The translations under genes and the position numbers were made by a program. This document shows positions 19,862 through 31,900 of a stretch of DNA of 64,000 nucleotides, piece by piece (positions within the stretch are counted from its first letter, which is position 1; each line of letters begins with the position of its first letter). Under the pieces are notes generated by a model, which searched no databases, was not told the origin of the DNA, and saw only the letters and a program-made list of their open reading frames with translations. The DNA lies in NCBI RefSeq assembly GCF_954871325.1, contig NC_088777.1, positions 36,247,366-36,311,365 on the forward strand, in the 5' to 3' direction. Source of the DNA: Gordionus sp. m RMFG-2023. Its lineage: Eukaryota; Nematomorpha; Gordioida; Chordodea; Parachordodidae.

Positions 19862-22800
19862 TTATGGTGATTCTTTATACAATAACTCTTGCTTCGGTTT
19901 CAAAAGACGAAAACTATTGGATCGCTTAATCAAAACCCCATTATTAAAACTGGAATTGCATAAAATTTTGTCTAATAAATTGTCGCCTATGACGTTAGCA
20001 TCACAAACATCCACATCAGCGCAGCCATGTGCGGAATTACAGTCTAAAAGTAAACCATTGATTATAAGTTGAGCCCTGTGCGAATGTACAAATTTGTGCT
20101 TGATTGAGCGTAACATTTTGGCTAATGCCAACCCATTTTTATTTATCTTGAGCGTCGACTCAAATTTTGATAGCAATCTCTCGTTATAGCGATAGTCCGA
20201 CGTTTCCTTTCCTAGATTTGGATGACTATCTTCGGGGTGAATGTTGTCTAAATAAATTCTACAACTATTGTTTAAAGCTTTATCATTAGTACAAGGGATT
20301 TCGATAAGAATATGTTTATCAAGGTTGGAATTATTATCGTTATTGGTATTACGGGTCTCAATATGACATGTTATATCTTGGATTGGTTCAAAAATATTGT
20401 GAGTGGAAGATATCGGGTGAGGGGCGAAGAATTGGGAATTTCGTTTATTATTGTGGTGGTGGTGAGATAAACCGTGAAATGAGAAAGGGTGGCAGAGCGA
20501 TCTGTGGTGGGGAGGTGATAAGGTAGAATTTGGGGAATCGTTGGAATTATTATTGTTTATATTTTGCAAGGCGTATAGTCTAGTATCTTTGTTATTTCGT
20601 ATAAATTTTATATCCTTATTGGTATCATGGAAATTCGCCAATATTCGAGTATTTTTTTTTTCGACAGGCTTATGCAGGTCTCGAGTCCAGGGAATGTCGC
20701 GGAAAAACGTCGAATTTCTATTTGCGTTTGTTTTATTCTTATTTTTAGTAATATCAATTTTATCACCACCTTTTATTTTAAGCTTGCATTGTTCTTTGTT
20801 GCCATAATTAGCCCTTTTATCGTTAGATAAAACGGGAGATAATTTGAAGGAATTTAATACACAATCATTGATAGCAGATAAAGATTTAGAAATATCACAG
20901 TATCTAGCAGCTAAAATAAGCGATGGTTTTTTATATACTGGATTGTTGTCGTCGGTTATCGAACTTTTGTCACGATCAGTATCTGGAACCTTAATCTTTG
21001 GCTTATCGTAATGCAATTTGTCCCATTCGAGTGTTTTTAAGGGCGAACCAATCCCACCAATCTTATTATTATGGCCTTCTTTTGTCGTCAAACACCAATC
21101 TACTATTTTACCTATCTCTCGATAGGTTTTGTTAGATCTTTGGACTTTGTCATCTAAAGCCCCTTTAAAATCAGAACTGGGAATAATATTCAAAATGTGA
21201 TTTGAACGATGATTGTGGAGTGTATTGACTTGTGACATTATAATTTTATCACTTAGATAATTAGCGCTACAATCAGTATTGGTATGGTAATTGATTTTGA
21301 AATTGTTGATATTATCAATATCATGATGAATATTTTTATAGTTGGTATAACAATCTAATTTATTATTAAGAAAAGTGTCATTATAAATTGATGGTATCAA
21401 GCCATTCCGATGAATTTGGTTTGAGTGAGATGGGATCGGATTGATTCTCAAAAAATCTTTAGTTAGTTGATAATTTTCTAGGGGAGTAAAATGGTTAAAA
21501 TCATTCGTTTGTTTCGTAATATGGCGTTGATCATCCTTGTTTCCTATTTCCTTGTACGAACGATTGACTGAATTTATTTAAAAAAAACATCATTTAAAAG
21601 ATTATTAAAGCTATTATATTACGAGACAAATTAAATAATTATATTTGTTTTAAACATAATGAGGCCTCTATAACTACTGGCGGTTTTACCATAAATAATG
21701 TTAGAGGTTGGTTAAGCAAATTAAGTGCTATGCTTCATCGGGGTACTTAGCAAATTTTTAATGTTCGTTTTTTAATTTTGAAAGACCTGCATTTAACGGA
21801 ATCGTATAAACAGATATAGACTACTTTTACATCTCAGTAAATTTCAAAATATTTTCATCAAAAATTTTAAAATTAATATAAAAATGGCAAAATTATTTGG
21901 TGTAGGCCCTCTACTAAACATGCTGGAATCTAATTTTTGCAAAAGCAGGAAAATTAAAAGTCGCGAGCTATAAATGATTAAGGTGTTAAAAATTTGCTAA
22001 AAACTCAAATTTTCCTTAAACCCTTATGAACATATAATATTTCATTTTGACTATGCCAATTAATGGATCTTTCATTTAAATAATTAATTATTTTGAAGAA
22101 TTCAAATTGGGTATTTATCAAGTTTAGCCGATAAATAGTACTATTAATATTAGATTGAAATGTATAATTTATAAAATATCTTATGTATTACTTTTGTAGT
22201 AATCGTTGTTATAAATGTTGCTCTGGCAAAAATTTTCGAATTTACACATCAAATTGTCACAAAATATTTCGGTAGTGTAAGAATCATTCACGTGATTATA
22301 ATTAATCCCATGAGATGAATGGGACAGGTAAAGTTTTAATTCGAATAATTTAGGTTTAATATGAGATACGTTTAGATAAGAATTCAATAATGACTGGTAA
22401 TCTAATTGAGTATCGCTTAAGGGGGTAAAGCGATCCACGGTATTAAACATTTCGAAATCATCGGTCTGCTGTTGTTTATTAAAAAGTTTAGTAGAAAGTT
22501 GATCATAATTTTGGATCATGGGTGGGGGGACGCTTTTATTCCTTTTTTTCTTAATACTACTTCCGCATAATTTGCTGTTCGAACTTCTGAAGTCCAGGGT
22601 ATTGTAATTATTGCAATTATAAATGTCACGATGGTTATATGGTGTATTTCTGTGTTGACAAGAGGAGGAATCGTTAAAATCCGCAATTCTGTCTTCATTT
22701 TGAAGTAAGTAAGGATCGACGGGAAATTGAATAGGCAAAGGTCGGTGGTTCTGGTGAAATAATGGTATTCTAACTATATATTATAAAAATAAAAAGGTTA

Positions 22801-23870
22801 GAATTTGAATTTATGTCTTTTACGCGTTTAAAAATAATATTTTGAATCTAAAATTTTAATAATTTTACAAAAACTAAATTTTTATATATAAAAAATTTAC
22901 GATTTCAAAACTGATAAGAATATATACCTAAAACTAATTACTCATAATTCGATTTGATTTTATTCTCATTATAAATATCAAATAAATTACTTAATAATAT
23001 TTGAGAAAAATTATCTACTACTGGTAATGGTTATAAACTTATAATTAATTATTATAAGGGAAATATTTAATTTTTTTTGAAAAAAAAAAGAAAGAAAACC
23101 TTAAACAATAATCTAATCTTCACTCAATTCCGATCATAATGGGGATACAAAAAAGCCTTGTAATAAAATATTAGGTGAATAGATAGGGTATTCCCATTTT
23201 TAAATTAATAAAAAATAACCCATAATCTTGAATGTCATTAGATTTACCAATAGAATTTTCGGGCAAATCGATATCCATTATAACTAAAGGCGAAAAATGG
23301 GACGATTCGTATGCTATTATAATAGGTGTTCTATTTTATTTTTAAAGTTAACATACAAATTATATTATTCGTTTTACATTTATAAAATATAATAGTAAAA
23401 TGACATTAAAATGGTGGAAATGCTATTTTATTTTTGAACATACCTTTTATGGACACTTTGATCCGTATTAGAAGTAATATTTCCATTACTATTCTGAATA
23501 TAAAAATCTTGGGGAAGGTATATGCCACCGAAGGTTATGGGTGATAGTGGTTTGCCGTTAATATCATTGAGGTAATCCGGGCTCACCACTATTATCGTCC
23601 GGTTCAATATATTGGCCATAACGTAGATATGTATTTCCTCGAGGCTTAAATAGGTGTGCGTATTTTGAAGATTTCCGTGATTGCTCCCAAAATTCCTTTC
23701 GCTATTGACGTCGCCTTTTTTGAGGGTGCATGGTATGGGAGCTGACTGATTTAATATAGCGGACCATTCCCGATCCCACTCGTCTGGGCACAAGGATAGA
23801 CCATACTTTTGTATTTTCGTTTTGAATTTTTTTATTAAATTAAAAGTTTGGAACCGAAAACAGAACCCTC
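19862..23870 (-). CDS. Cezanne/OTUD7-like OTU deubiquitinase, four visible exons
   Basis: Exons read on the minus strand are about 23870-23444, 23330-23248, 22773-22192 and 21567-19862 (TAA). The introns are 113, 474 and 624 bp, GT-AG, and phases agree at all three joins. The first exon has CPDEWDREWSAILNQ, LEEIHIYVMANILNRTIIVV and PITFGGIYLPQDF. The second has IIIAYESSHFSPLVIMD, carrying the catalytic His. The third starts RIPLFHQNHRPLPIQFPVDP, matching the block after the His in Cezanne. These motifs place it in the A20/Cezanne/TRABID OTU subfamily, nearest OTUD7. The exon with the catalytic Cys (GDGNC-type) was not found upstream. The last two exons, about 760 residues, are Asn/Ser/Asp/His-rich and probably disordered. 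No C-terminal A20 zinc finger is evident. The first exon's 5' limit is uncertain. Confidence 0.75.
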
Positions 23871-26249
23871 AAATCCGCGTCAAATTTAAGAACACGAACC
23901 CACTTTTCAAAATTGTAGGCACCATACGAAATTTTTTTCCCATTTTTGCTACATTTTAAAGTTTAAAAAAATGATCATTCTGTGAATTATAGAAAGCTAT
24001 ATTTAGCTACACCAATGACCTATTAAATATATCTAACCCTGCCAAGCATAAAATATATTTCGTAGTTACAAACAAGAGATGATGGGTACTTAATGAACGG
24101 TGAATGAATTTAAATCGAAAAATGATAAATGATGATAGCCGTTATGTTCGCTTGTTTATTCAATATCATCCCAAAGATAAAAAAATAATAATAAATGAAT
24201 GGCGTGCTATAATTTGAGAAATAAATTTGGATTTAAAAATATTCATCGATATATATAAATTGAAACATTTTTATTTCAATTTTTATTAAAAAAATCGAAT
24301 AAAATTTATGGAAACATAATATACTAGAATAAAAATAGAAATGATAAATATTTAAGGTTTTAAAGGGTATTTAAGATTCTAAGAAGGTTTCAAAAAAAAA
24401 AGAATGATATAATAAGGCTTGATAGTGTGCAAATTAAAACTGTTCCGAACGGATAACAAATTTTCATCATTCCTCTGAACAGATATCACATCTATATGCA
24501 TTTAAAATTATTATTGATAAAATTAAATAATCATATACAGAATATATCATTAAATGATTATAAAAAATTGATTGATAATAATAAAACATTTATAAAATTT
24601 TTATCATCAAGACACCCTTGTTCATCTGTAAATTTTTAGCCACATTAATCTCTTTACCGGGACATTTGATGTCAGAGTGGTTGTTATATTTAATGAATAA
24701 TAACTTTATATTAATAAAATCATTAAATATATTAAAATCCCAACATTTTTAAAAAAATTATTAAAATTTGTGTCAAAATTATCCCTATTTATATCTAGAG
24801 GGTGCCCAAAAAAAATATAATATTAAATTTCTTGATTTTTTTCAGAGATTGTATAGAAATATTGATCTAAAAGTTATGATATATATATTTTAAATTAATA
24901 TAAATAAAATAAATTGTGATATAAAATTTACCATGTTGTCGTTATCCATTGGGTAAAATAAAATTTGTCTGGTTTATTTTTGTAATAAAATTAACTCGGA
25001 CATATTATTAAATAAATTTAATAAAAATAGTACTAATAATATTAAATTTGGTGAAATAAAATGTATACATTAACTAATTAAGTTAAAAAGGCGTTAATTA
25101 ATTGTAAAATACTGCAGTTCAAATTAAGTTAGAAGAAAAATTTGAAATAAATGTGAACTTGTTGATTCAATAGCATCTGCCTATATTTCCATCTCCTTTG
25201 AAAAGGACCACCAGGAAACATTAATTCTTAAAATATTTTTTAATAAAAAATAATTATAGCTAGAATATTAGATTCGAATGGTCTATATCCAAGCATCCTA
25301 TTCATAAAATTTTCATCATTTTATAGAATGATAATATGAATTATATAGTGGTAAGCTAAAAAAAATCCCTAAAAAACAAAAATGAATATCCCCTAGTTTA
25401 ATAAACTGGTAGTTATTCGAGCATATTAATTATCATTTATTTGAAGCTTCTTGAGCCGTAAAATTATAATAATTCTACCTATATTATTTTTTTTAAATGC
25501 TATATAAAAATGCCGATAAAATACATTTTATTTAAATTTAATTTCATAGGAATTTGATGAGGCTTTTTTAACTTATAAACTAAATTCTTTTTTCTAATAA
25601 AAATATTTAAAACATCCATTTCCTCAATTTCGATAAAAATTATCAAGTCTCTTAGTTTATTGGACTGAAAAATTCGCTATCACAAATCAAAAAATCCGAT
25701 CAAACGCTTAATATTCACAAACGTCAGCGACCTGTAGAGGTCAAAACTTCTGGCCAGGATATTTAATAAATTCCGGGCCAAGATTATTTTTAAAAAAATT
25801 TTCCGGCCAGAATTTTTATATTTTCATCAATTTTCGGCTTATTCCAGAAATTTAAAAATTTTATTATTTAAATTATTTTAGCTGTATATGACAAATTGGT
25901 TCAATGGGGGAAATATTAAACGTTTCATTATATGATTTAATTTATAGTAAGTGGGATTTGTTCGGTGGTACGAAATTAATCGCTAGCGAAATCACAGCTG
26001 ATTCATCACAGCTATAATTATTGATATACCAGAGCTGCATTATGTTACCTTACCTAAACAATAAAAACCAAAAATTATTAAGTGGTATATGAAAGATTTT
26101 CGAAGCAGTATCAAATCGAATCTCGAAAAAAGAACCTAGAAAAGATTAACATTTTAATGGCTAAATAACACGTTTATAATTTAAAGATATTATAAAAAAT
26201 CTACCTCCAGGTTTCCTAAAAATGAAGGAATAATAAGAAAATATATTTA
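23871..26249. other. AT-rich spacer upstream of the OTUD7-like gene
   Basis: I searched the minus strand for the missing catalytic-Cys exon and did not find it. A GC-rich miniature-element relic lies around 25730-25850 (TCCGGGCCAAG, TTCCGGCCAGAA). A minus-strand frame at about 24670-24590 reads CPGKEINVAKNLQMNKGV but has no splice acceptor in front of it. Confidence 0.45.
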
Positions 26250-26413
26250 AAAAATAGGGTCTAAAAAGGGCTGGAAAGAACCCGATCAACTAAATATACC
26301 TCAGGGTAAAAAGTATTTGACAGATATACTGCCTAAAGGTGTTTTATATTTCCAAGGAAACAGGTTAAATCTATATGTTATACCTATATATGCCTGGGCC
26401 CCTATATCACACA
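26250..26413 (+). CDS. Possible exon, unknown protein
   Basis: One plus-strand frame without stops reads KKGWKEPDQLNIPQGKKYL followed by TDILPKGVLYFQGNRLNLYV and PIYAWAPISHKR. The composition (Gly, Pro, Trp, charged residues) is less AT-driven than the surroundings and looks like real protein. I do not recognise it, and no partner exon is found. It stops 50 bp before the Tc1-like insertion. Confidence 0.3.
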
Positions 26414-26466
26414 AACGGTGACAGTTCTTCCTTCTAAAGTTAAAAACATTAGTCTCTTATGTACTA

Positions 26467-27703
26467 CAGTGAAAGGGGGGATATTTTTTACCAGATGTTA
26501 AAACAAAATAAATTGATATTATTATATTTTTATTTTAATCATACTTAAACATTAATCTATGTTAAAAAAATATTAAACAACTTTTTTAAAAAATGCCACT
26601 TGAAGTTTGTACAATTTAAAAAAAATTAATTTTACATAAAAAGTGTATTTACAATATTTTTTATATATTTTCATATTTAATTTAATTTAATTAGTTATCG
26701 ATGTATAATATCTCATAACTTTAATAATTCTCCTCTACCCAATTACTTCTGAAATTATTCCTTGCCCATCTCAGATGAGAATGAGATGGAAAATTATGAA
26801 TCATATTCTAACATTTCAACTAATAATTCTTTAGCTACCATTAATGAAAATACAAATCATCCTCTCCTCCATTATTCCTAAACCCAAAAGAACATATCAT
26901 TGTTGGAACAAAGAAAAGATTGACATGGTAATGAAGATTTTAGCTATGCCAGAGGAGGAATAGATGAAGATTAAGGACATAGCGAAATTTGTTAATAGGT
27001 CGAAGGCCTCGATTCATAAAATAAAACGGGATACATTCCCATAAATTATTGGTGATCCCTTAAAGAATTCACTCTGAAACAAAGAGGGAGAAAAATAAAG
27101 GACACATCAAACATTGAGAGACAAATTACTATTTGGAGCTGGGCTATCGTAAACTACTAATTGACTAAAGTAATCTAATTATATAATAAATTACGATTAA
27201 CTTTTAATATTTTAATTGAATAGGAACTACTTAGCAAGAAATTTGGGATGACTATGAACTACCATAAATATTTCATATTTTATATAATCAATATTCATGT
27301 ATTAGTGTAATTTCTTATATATTTCTTATTATAATATGTAATATATGAATTGAATAAAATATTTAATAATTTATATCTCAAATATGATAAAATAGAGTGG
27401 GAGAAAAAAAACTATATTCAGAAATAAAAGATTTTGACTAAGATCTAATAACTAAGATGAATATTTTATCATTATTTTTAAAATTATTCTATATAAAATA
27501 TCTTTAACTAGGTAAAAGAAAATATGTGATGACAAAACTTTTTATATTTTTTTATAAAAATTTTTTTTTAAGTGTGACATTTAAAAAAGTTGTTTAATAT
27601 TTTTGTAACATAGATTAATGTTTAAGTATGATTAAAATAAAAATATAATAATATCATTTTATTTTGTTTTAACATCTGGTAAAAAATATCCCCCCTTTCA
27701 CTA
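26467..27703 (+). mobile_element. Tc1/mariner-like element with long inverted repeats
   Basis: The left end CAGTGAAAGGGGGGATATTTT and right end, read inward, TAGTGAAAGGGGGGATATTTT are preceded and followed by TA, the mariner-type target duplication. The two ends match for about 125 bp (through TTAATCTATGTTAMAAAAATATTAAACAAC), far longer than the short repeats of many Tc1 elements. Inside is only an N-terminal helix-turn-helix remnant, so the copy is dead. Confidence 0.75.
26865..27060 (+). pseudogene. N-terminal HTH of a Tc1/mariner-type transposase
   Basis: The frame reads PKPKRTYHCWNKEKIDMVMK, a stop, then KIKDIAKFVNRSKASIHKIK followed by another stop. The second block has the spacing of the helix-turn-helix that binds Tc1-type terminal repeats. 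The DDE catalytic part is not recognisable within the element. Confidence 0.5.
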
Positions 27704-27705
27704 TA

Positions 27706-28095
27706 GGAATTAGAAGACTTGTGTACTATCGAATTATTGAAGGACCCCACAATGGGTGTTCTTCCTAGTTTATCTTAGGCAATTAATATTAATCCATCCA
27801 GGTGGCAATTATCATCGCTCCGATTCACAAATGTCATAAAGTATAAATCTTTAATACCAATTTACTGGTAGTCTTCGATAACCAATTTACAGAAAAATCA
27901 TACATATGATTATAAAAGTTTGTAAAGTACGGTAAGATATCATAAAAAAACAGGAATTGGAAGACTTATATACTATCGAATTATTGCCTATAATGGGTTG
28001 CTCTTCCTCGATTATCTTAGGCAATTAATATCAATCTTTTCAGATGCAATTATCACCATGGATAATGATCCGATTCACAAATGTCATCTTATCGA
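27706..28095 (+). repeat. Direct duplication of about 130 bp, 246 bp apart
   Basis: GGAATTAGAAGACTTGTGTACTATCGAATTATTG at 27706 recurs with a few changes at 27952. Both are followed by matching AGTTTATCTTAGGCAATTAATAT and GATCCGATTCACAAATGTCAT segments. The first copy starts exactly at the right edge of the Tc1-like element. Confidence 0.75.
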
Positions 28096-28687
28096 TGGCT
28101 TTAAAAAAGAATAGAATATCTTCCATCATACTCGCCATAACTCAATCCTATTGAAACTTTGGGATTATGAAAACTAAATATCGATCGATAAATCTACGAT
28201 CAAAAACGAGAGCTTAAATGATAAATAATATTAATCTGATATTAGATCGGTACATACCGTTAGAGAACTGTACGGGCTGTCCGTAGCCCGACCCGACCCC
28301 CGACCTGAAAATAAATAATAATATTAATATCTTAAATAGTCAGTATAATTTATAATATTAATTATAAAATCATATTATTTAATATTTATCACATTTTAGG
28401 ATTAAAATGTCAATCATATTAACATGTCATGTCATTATTAATTATTATTTTATAAACCTAACAACCGGATACCAAACTATTTTATCACTAAATTGTGTGT
28501 TTCCCGTGAATTACAAGATAAGACATATTTTATGTACTAAAGATAAGTTTTATTTATTATTTATTATTTAGCTAGCCTATACATTGTCTTTTTTAACATT
28601 TGTTTTAAAAAATTTCCATATAAAATTTAAGATTGGGATTTGATCAGGGGAACTTATTTCTATAATTTAAATTTCACTACCATAAAT

Positions 28688-29143
28688 GTTAATCATCCTA
28701 GAAATTAAAAAATATTATATAAAATTGGTAATGATATTCTAAGTTACATTTATATATAAACTATAATCTTTACTTATTTCGTTTTGGTATTATTATTTTT
28801 TTATCTATCTACCTTAATATGAGTTGTAAATTTTCCAGCTAATTTTGGTTGTCAATATTTTAAAATATGGCAGAAAAAAATTAGGAAATTAATACAAGAT
28901 TCTCAAAGAAATTAAGATGTATACTGTGATATGTAAAATTTAAAACATGAATATTAAAAAGAATCTGAACTGTATCTTTTGTCAAGAAAATGAAAAAGAT
29001 ACAAGATTCTTTTCAGAATTAAGGATCTTAGATACATATATTAGTATCTCATTAAAAATGTCAAAATATACTGAGTACAAGATATAATGGGATCTTGTAT
29101 CATGTATCTTAGATACAAGTATTCGCAGTACTACCCAACTCTG
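28688..29143 (-). mobile_element. Inverted end fragment of the CAGAGTTGGGCAG hAT family
   Basis: Read on the minus strand it starts CAGAGTTGGGTAGTACTGCGAATACTTGTATCTAAGATAC and continues in step with 58342-58770 of the complete copy, ending near that copy's first start codon. It therefore holds only the 5' terminal part. It lies between the left end and the transposase of the TAGAGAACTG element. Confidence 0.75.
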
Positions 29144-29225
29144 TTTATTTCAATCTAATTGATTAAAGTCATTTTAAATATTTTTTTTAGATTTTAGACA
29201 CAGCCATATTAAAAAAATTATCTCA

Positions 29226-30183
29226 ATGGATGCAAAATTAAAAAGAATTGGTGAAAAGATTAAGACAAAAGAGTATGAAGTAAGGGAGAATCTTAATGGA
29301 AAATCCGATGTATGGAAGAAATTTTCATTTATATATGATGAAAATAAAGAAAAGCTTAATTATGTCATTTGTATTATATGCAAATTTATTTATGTATATA
29401 ATTCAATAACAACAGGTTAGATATTTATACATAAAATATGATCTTATTAAATTATTTTAGGCACAAATCAACTTAAAAGACATAAATGTGTATATACAAA
29501 TACAAGTACAACAGCAGAGAGTAAAAAGACACAATTAACAATTGATAGTCTTTTTGGTACTGATCCGAAAAAACTCAAAAGTTGTACAAAATTGAAAAAA
29601 GAGTGCACAAAGGTGCTTACTATGTTTTGTGGACGTGATTTGAGATCATTTTATACAATTCATGGGGAAGGCTTTGTTGATTGTTGCCAATATTTTGCCA
29701 AAATTGGTTCAATATATGGAAATATTGATGTTAAAAGCATCATTCCAAATCCTACGACAATTTCTAGAAATTTAGTAGATACTGCTGATGGTATCCGCAA
29801 TAAATTATTTCCTATATTAAACTCATATATGAAAAAGGGTCGATGTGCTGGTAACAAATTTATGAAAATATGGTTAAATTATTAATAATTTTTTATAGCC
29901 ACCACAGACCTTTGGACTGATGATTATAAAAAAATATCATATGTAACTCTAACAATTCATTTTATAAATGATTCCTGGAAACTAAATAAAATTGTATTGT
30001 TTACATGCAAATTTGAAGAGGAAAAAAAGACAGGGGAAAATATCAAAAAGGAAATTATTAGAAATTTCACCTTGTTAGGTATTGATTTCATTAAAAATAT
30101 TTATAAAAATCCATGTATTCTTTGTATCAGGATACAGCAGGGCCTATTTATCGGAAATTCCAATTATTACCGACCAAGGAGCT
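29226..30183 (+). pseudogene. BED-finger hAT transposase, broken
   Basis: The N-terminal frame (29226-29420) has CIICKF, and a second piece at 29460 onward supplies TNQLKRHKC, together a BED-type zinc finger split by a probable intron at 29417-29460. It continues TQLTIDSLFG, then 29592-29885 with the hAT DNA-binding region (MFCGRDLRSFYTIHGEGF and KSIIPNPTTISRNL). After a short gap, TTDLWTDDYKKISYVTLTIH starts the RNase-H-like core. The frame is lost after about 30180, and no C-terminal dimerisation domain is found before the right end. Confidence 0.72.
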
Positions 30184-30626
30184 AATATGATTATCTTTAT
30201 TTATATATCATAATTATTCACTTTGTGATAATTTTGATAATGATATTGATGAGGTCAATATAATATAATATGTTCATTATATTTTTATATATTTATTAAC
30301 TTTTATATCATATCTATATTCGCATAAATGATGCTTATTGTATTATATAATCGTTATAATTTTTAAATTCGCTTGTATATTAATCGTTTTATAATATTTT
30401 TTACAAATTTAATAAAATGCAACTTAATATATATCTTGAATAGATTATGGCCGTCAAATAAACTTTTATTTAAGGTGGCTGAACTGAATAAATAAACATA
30501 AATTTTTTTTTGGTTATTATAATATTAAAACTAAAATTGCAAAATTTTATTCGGGCTCGGGTCGGGTCGGACTAAAAAATGTGTGCTCGGGCTCGGGTTG
30601 CGAAAAAATTACTTTGCAGTTCTCTA

Positions 30627-31174
30627 ATCTTGATTATAAACGTGTTATTAATGGCTAAAATATCAATAACTTTTCTTTCGATGTCCGAGAAATCTTTTTT
30701 GTTACAGCCTTTTTTGTAAATTGAATATTCCTAATGAGCCCCCTATATATTCAAGAAAAGCTTCCTGTCTTAATTTATTCACTGAAGATATAGACATATC
30801 AATATGGTTAGCAATATCTGTTATCTTATTTTATCTAATTCAAGTATTGAAAGAATTTTCAGATACTCAATTTTGTCTTTATTATTTGTATTTTTTATTT
30901 GCAACTATTGAAGAGTAACTTAATAGAATCTATAGGGAATAACTCCCTTTGCTTGCACTCACTAAAAAAATAAATAACGAGATAATATTAAACTAATAAA
31001 CCTATTTTAGGTTTATATCATTGCAATTATATCCCAAAATATAGAAAATATCTGTGCCAATCTCTGAAAGATGTAGATTATAATGTAAACATAAGCTTCA
31101 AATCAACTATAATGTAAATGTATATGTACTGCCAAATAAAAGAGATAGACTACCTTTCCCGAGCATAATCATAA
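30627..31174. other. Spacer, no supported gene
   Basis: A plus-strand frame at 30721-30918 is open for 65 codons but has no recognisable feature or splice context. The rest is AT-rich. Confidence 0.4.
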
Positions 31175-31900
31175 CTTTCAGGAATCCTTATGATAACCTT
31201 TCATCTAAGTCCCATTTCAGAATCAAGAAAGGAGTTAAACAGGGTTGTGCCATTTCTCCTATTCTCTGAACAAAGTGCAAAATGATACACTAGTTTCCAC
31301 TTATATATTGGGACATGGTTTAGACAAAAACTGCCACTAGCAGAGACCTTCATGGGCCTAATAAATTTTTTAGCGGGCCTGGGTATCAAGAGAAAATTTT
31401 AAATGGGTTTAAACCTAAAAAAATTCAAACTTATTTAAACCAGTTCCTAAATTTAAATTAATAATAATAAATTTAAGCATTGCAAACAAAATTCCAAATA
31501 CACTGAAATATTGTTTATTTTCTTTGAATAAAATTACATGAGCTTGGGAAAAATTTTTGAAACTTATTATGGCTTGAGAATTTTTTCAAATATGGCAGGA
31601 ACTATAAATAATTTTACTGTGGGCTTTCCGGGCCTGATTAAAAAATCAAGGCCCATGAAGGTTTCTTCACCAAGGGAATAGGATGATATCTTATGTCGAT
31701 GACAGTTATTATTAGGATAGATTTAAAGAAGAACTAAATAGGACTAAACAACTATTCTTTTCTAGCGCCACATACACCAATAATAGGAAATTTTGTAAAG
31801 GATCTGAGGAAATCAAGAGAGTGACGAACGTTAAATACCTTGGACAACAAAGGTAGTTGCAAGGAGAAACTGAAAATCAGGATACAAAATGAGAGGGTAG
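31175..31900 (+). pseudogene. Non-LTR-type reverse transcriptase fragment split by a miniature element
   Basis: At 31205-31268 the plus strand reads FRIKKGVKQGCAISPIL, the RT motif before the catalytic loop in LINE-type enzymes. At 31684-31710 it reads MISYVDDS, the YxDD catalytic motif, and VTNVKYLG follows at about 31831. Between the two lies the miniature element at 31341-31667. Stops are present, so this is an old dead copy. Confidence 0.65.
31341..31667. mobile_element. Miniature element with CAGAGACCTTCATGGGCC ends
   Basis: The left end CAGAGACCTTCATGGGCCT matches the reverse complement of the right end AAGGCCCATGAAGGTTTCT, with one or two mismatches. The interior is non-coding. It lies within the RT fragment. 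No clean 8-bp target duplication was found. Confidence 0.65.

Larger units (their letters stand above)
28261..30626 (+). mobile_element. hAT element with TAGAGAACTG ends
   Basis: The ends are TAGAGAACTGTACGGGCTG on the left and, read inward from the right, TAGAGAACTGCAAAG. Both are followed by GACCCGACCC-type subterminal blocks (GCCCGACCCGACCCCCGACC and TCCGACCCGACCCGAGCCCG). It encodes a broken BED-finger hAT transposase on the plus strand and contains an inverted piece of another hAT family. The flanking bases do not form an 8-bp duplication. Confidence 0.65.

Noticed and set aside
20541-20830. Two plus-strand frames inside the OTUD7-like gene
   Set aside because: They are antisense to the long last exon and consist of Phe/Leu/Ile-rich text expected from the complement of Asn/Lys-rich coding sequence.
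24590-24675. Minus-strand frame reading CPGKEINVAKNLQMNKGV as a possible last exon
   Set aside because: No acceptor AG lies in front of it and no partner exon was found.
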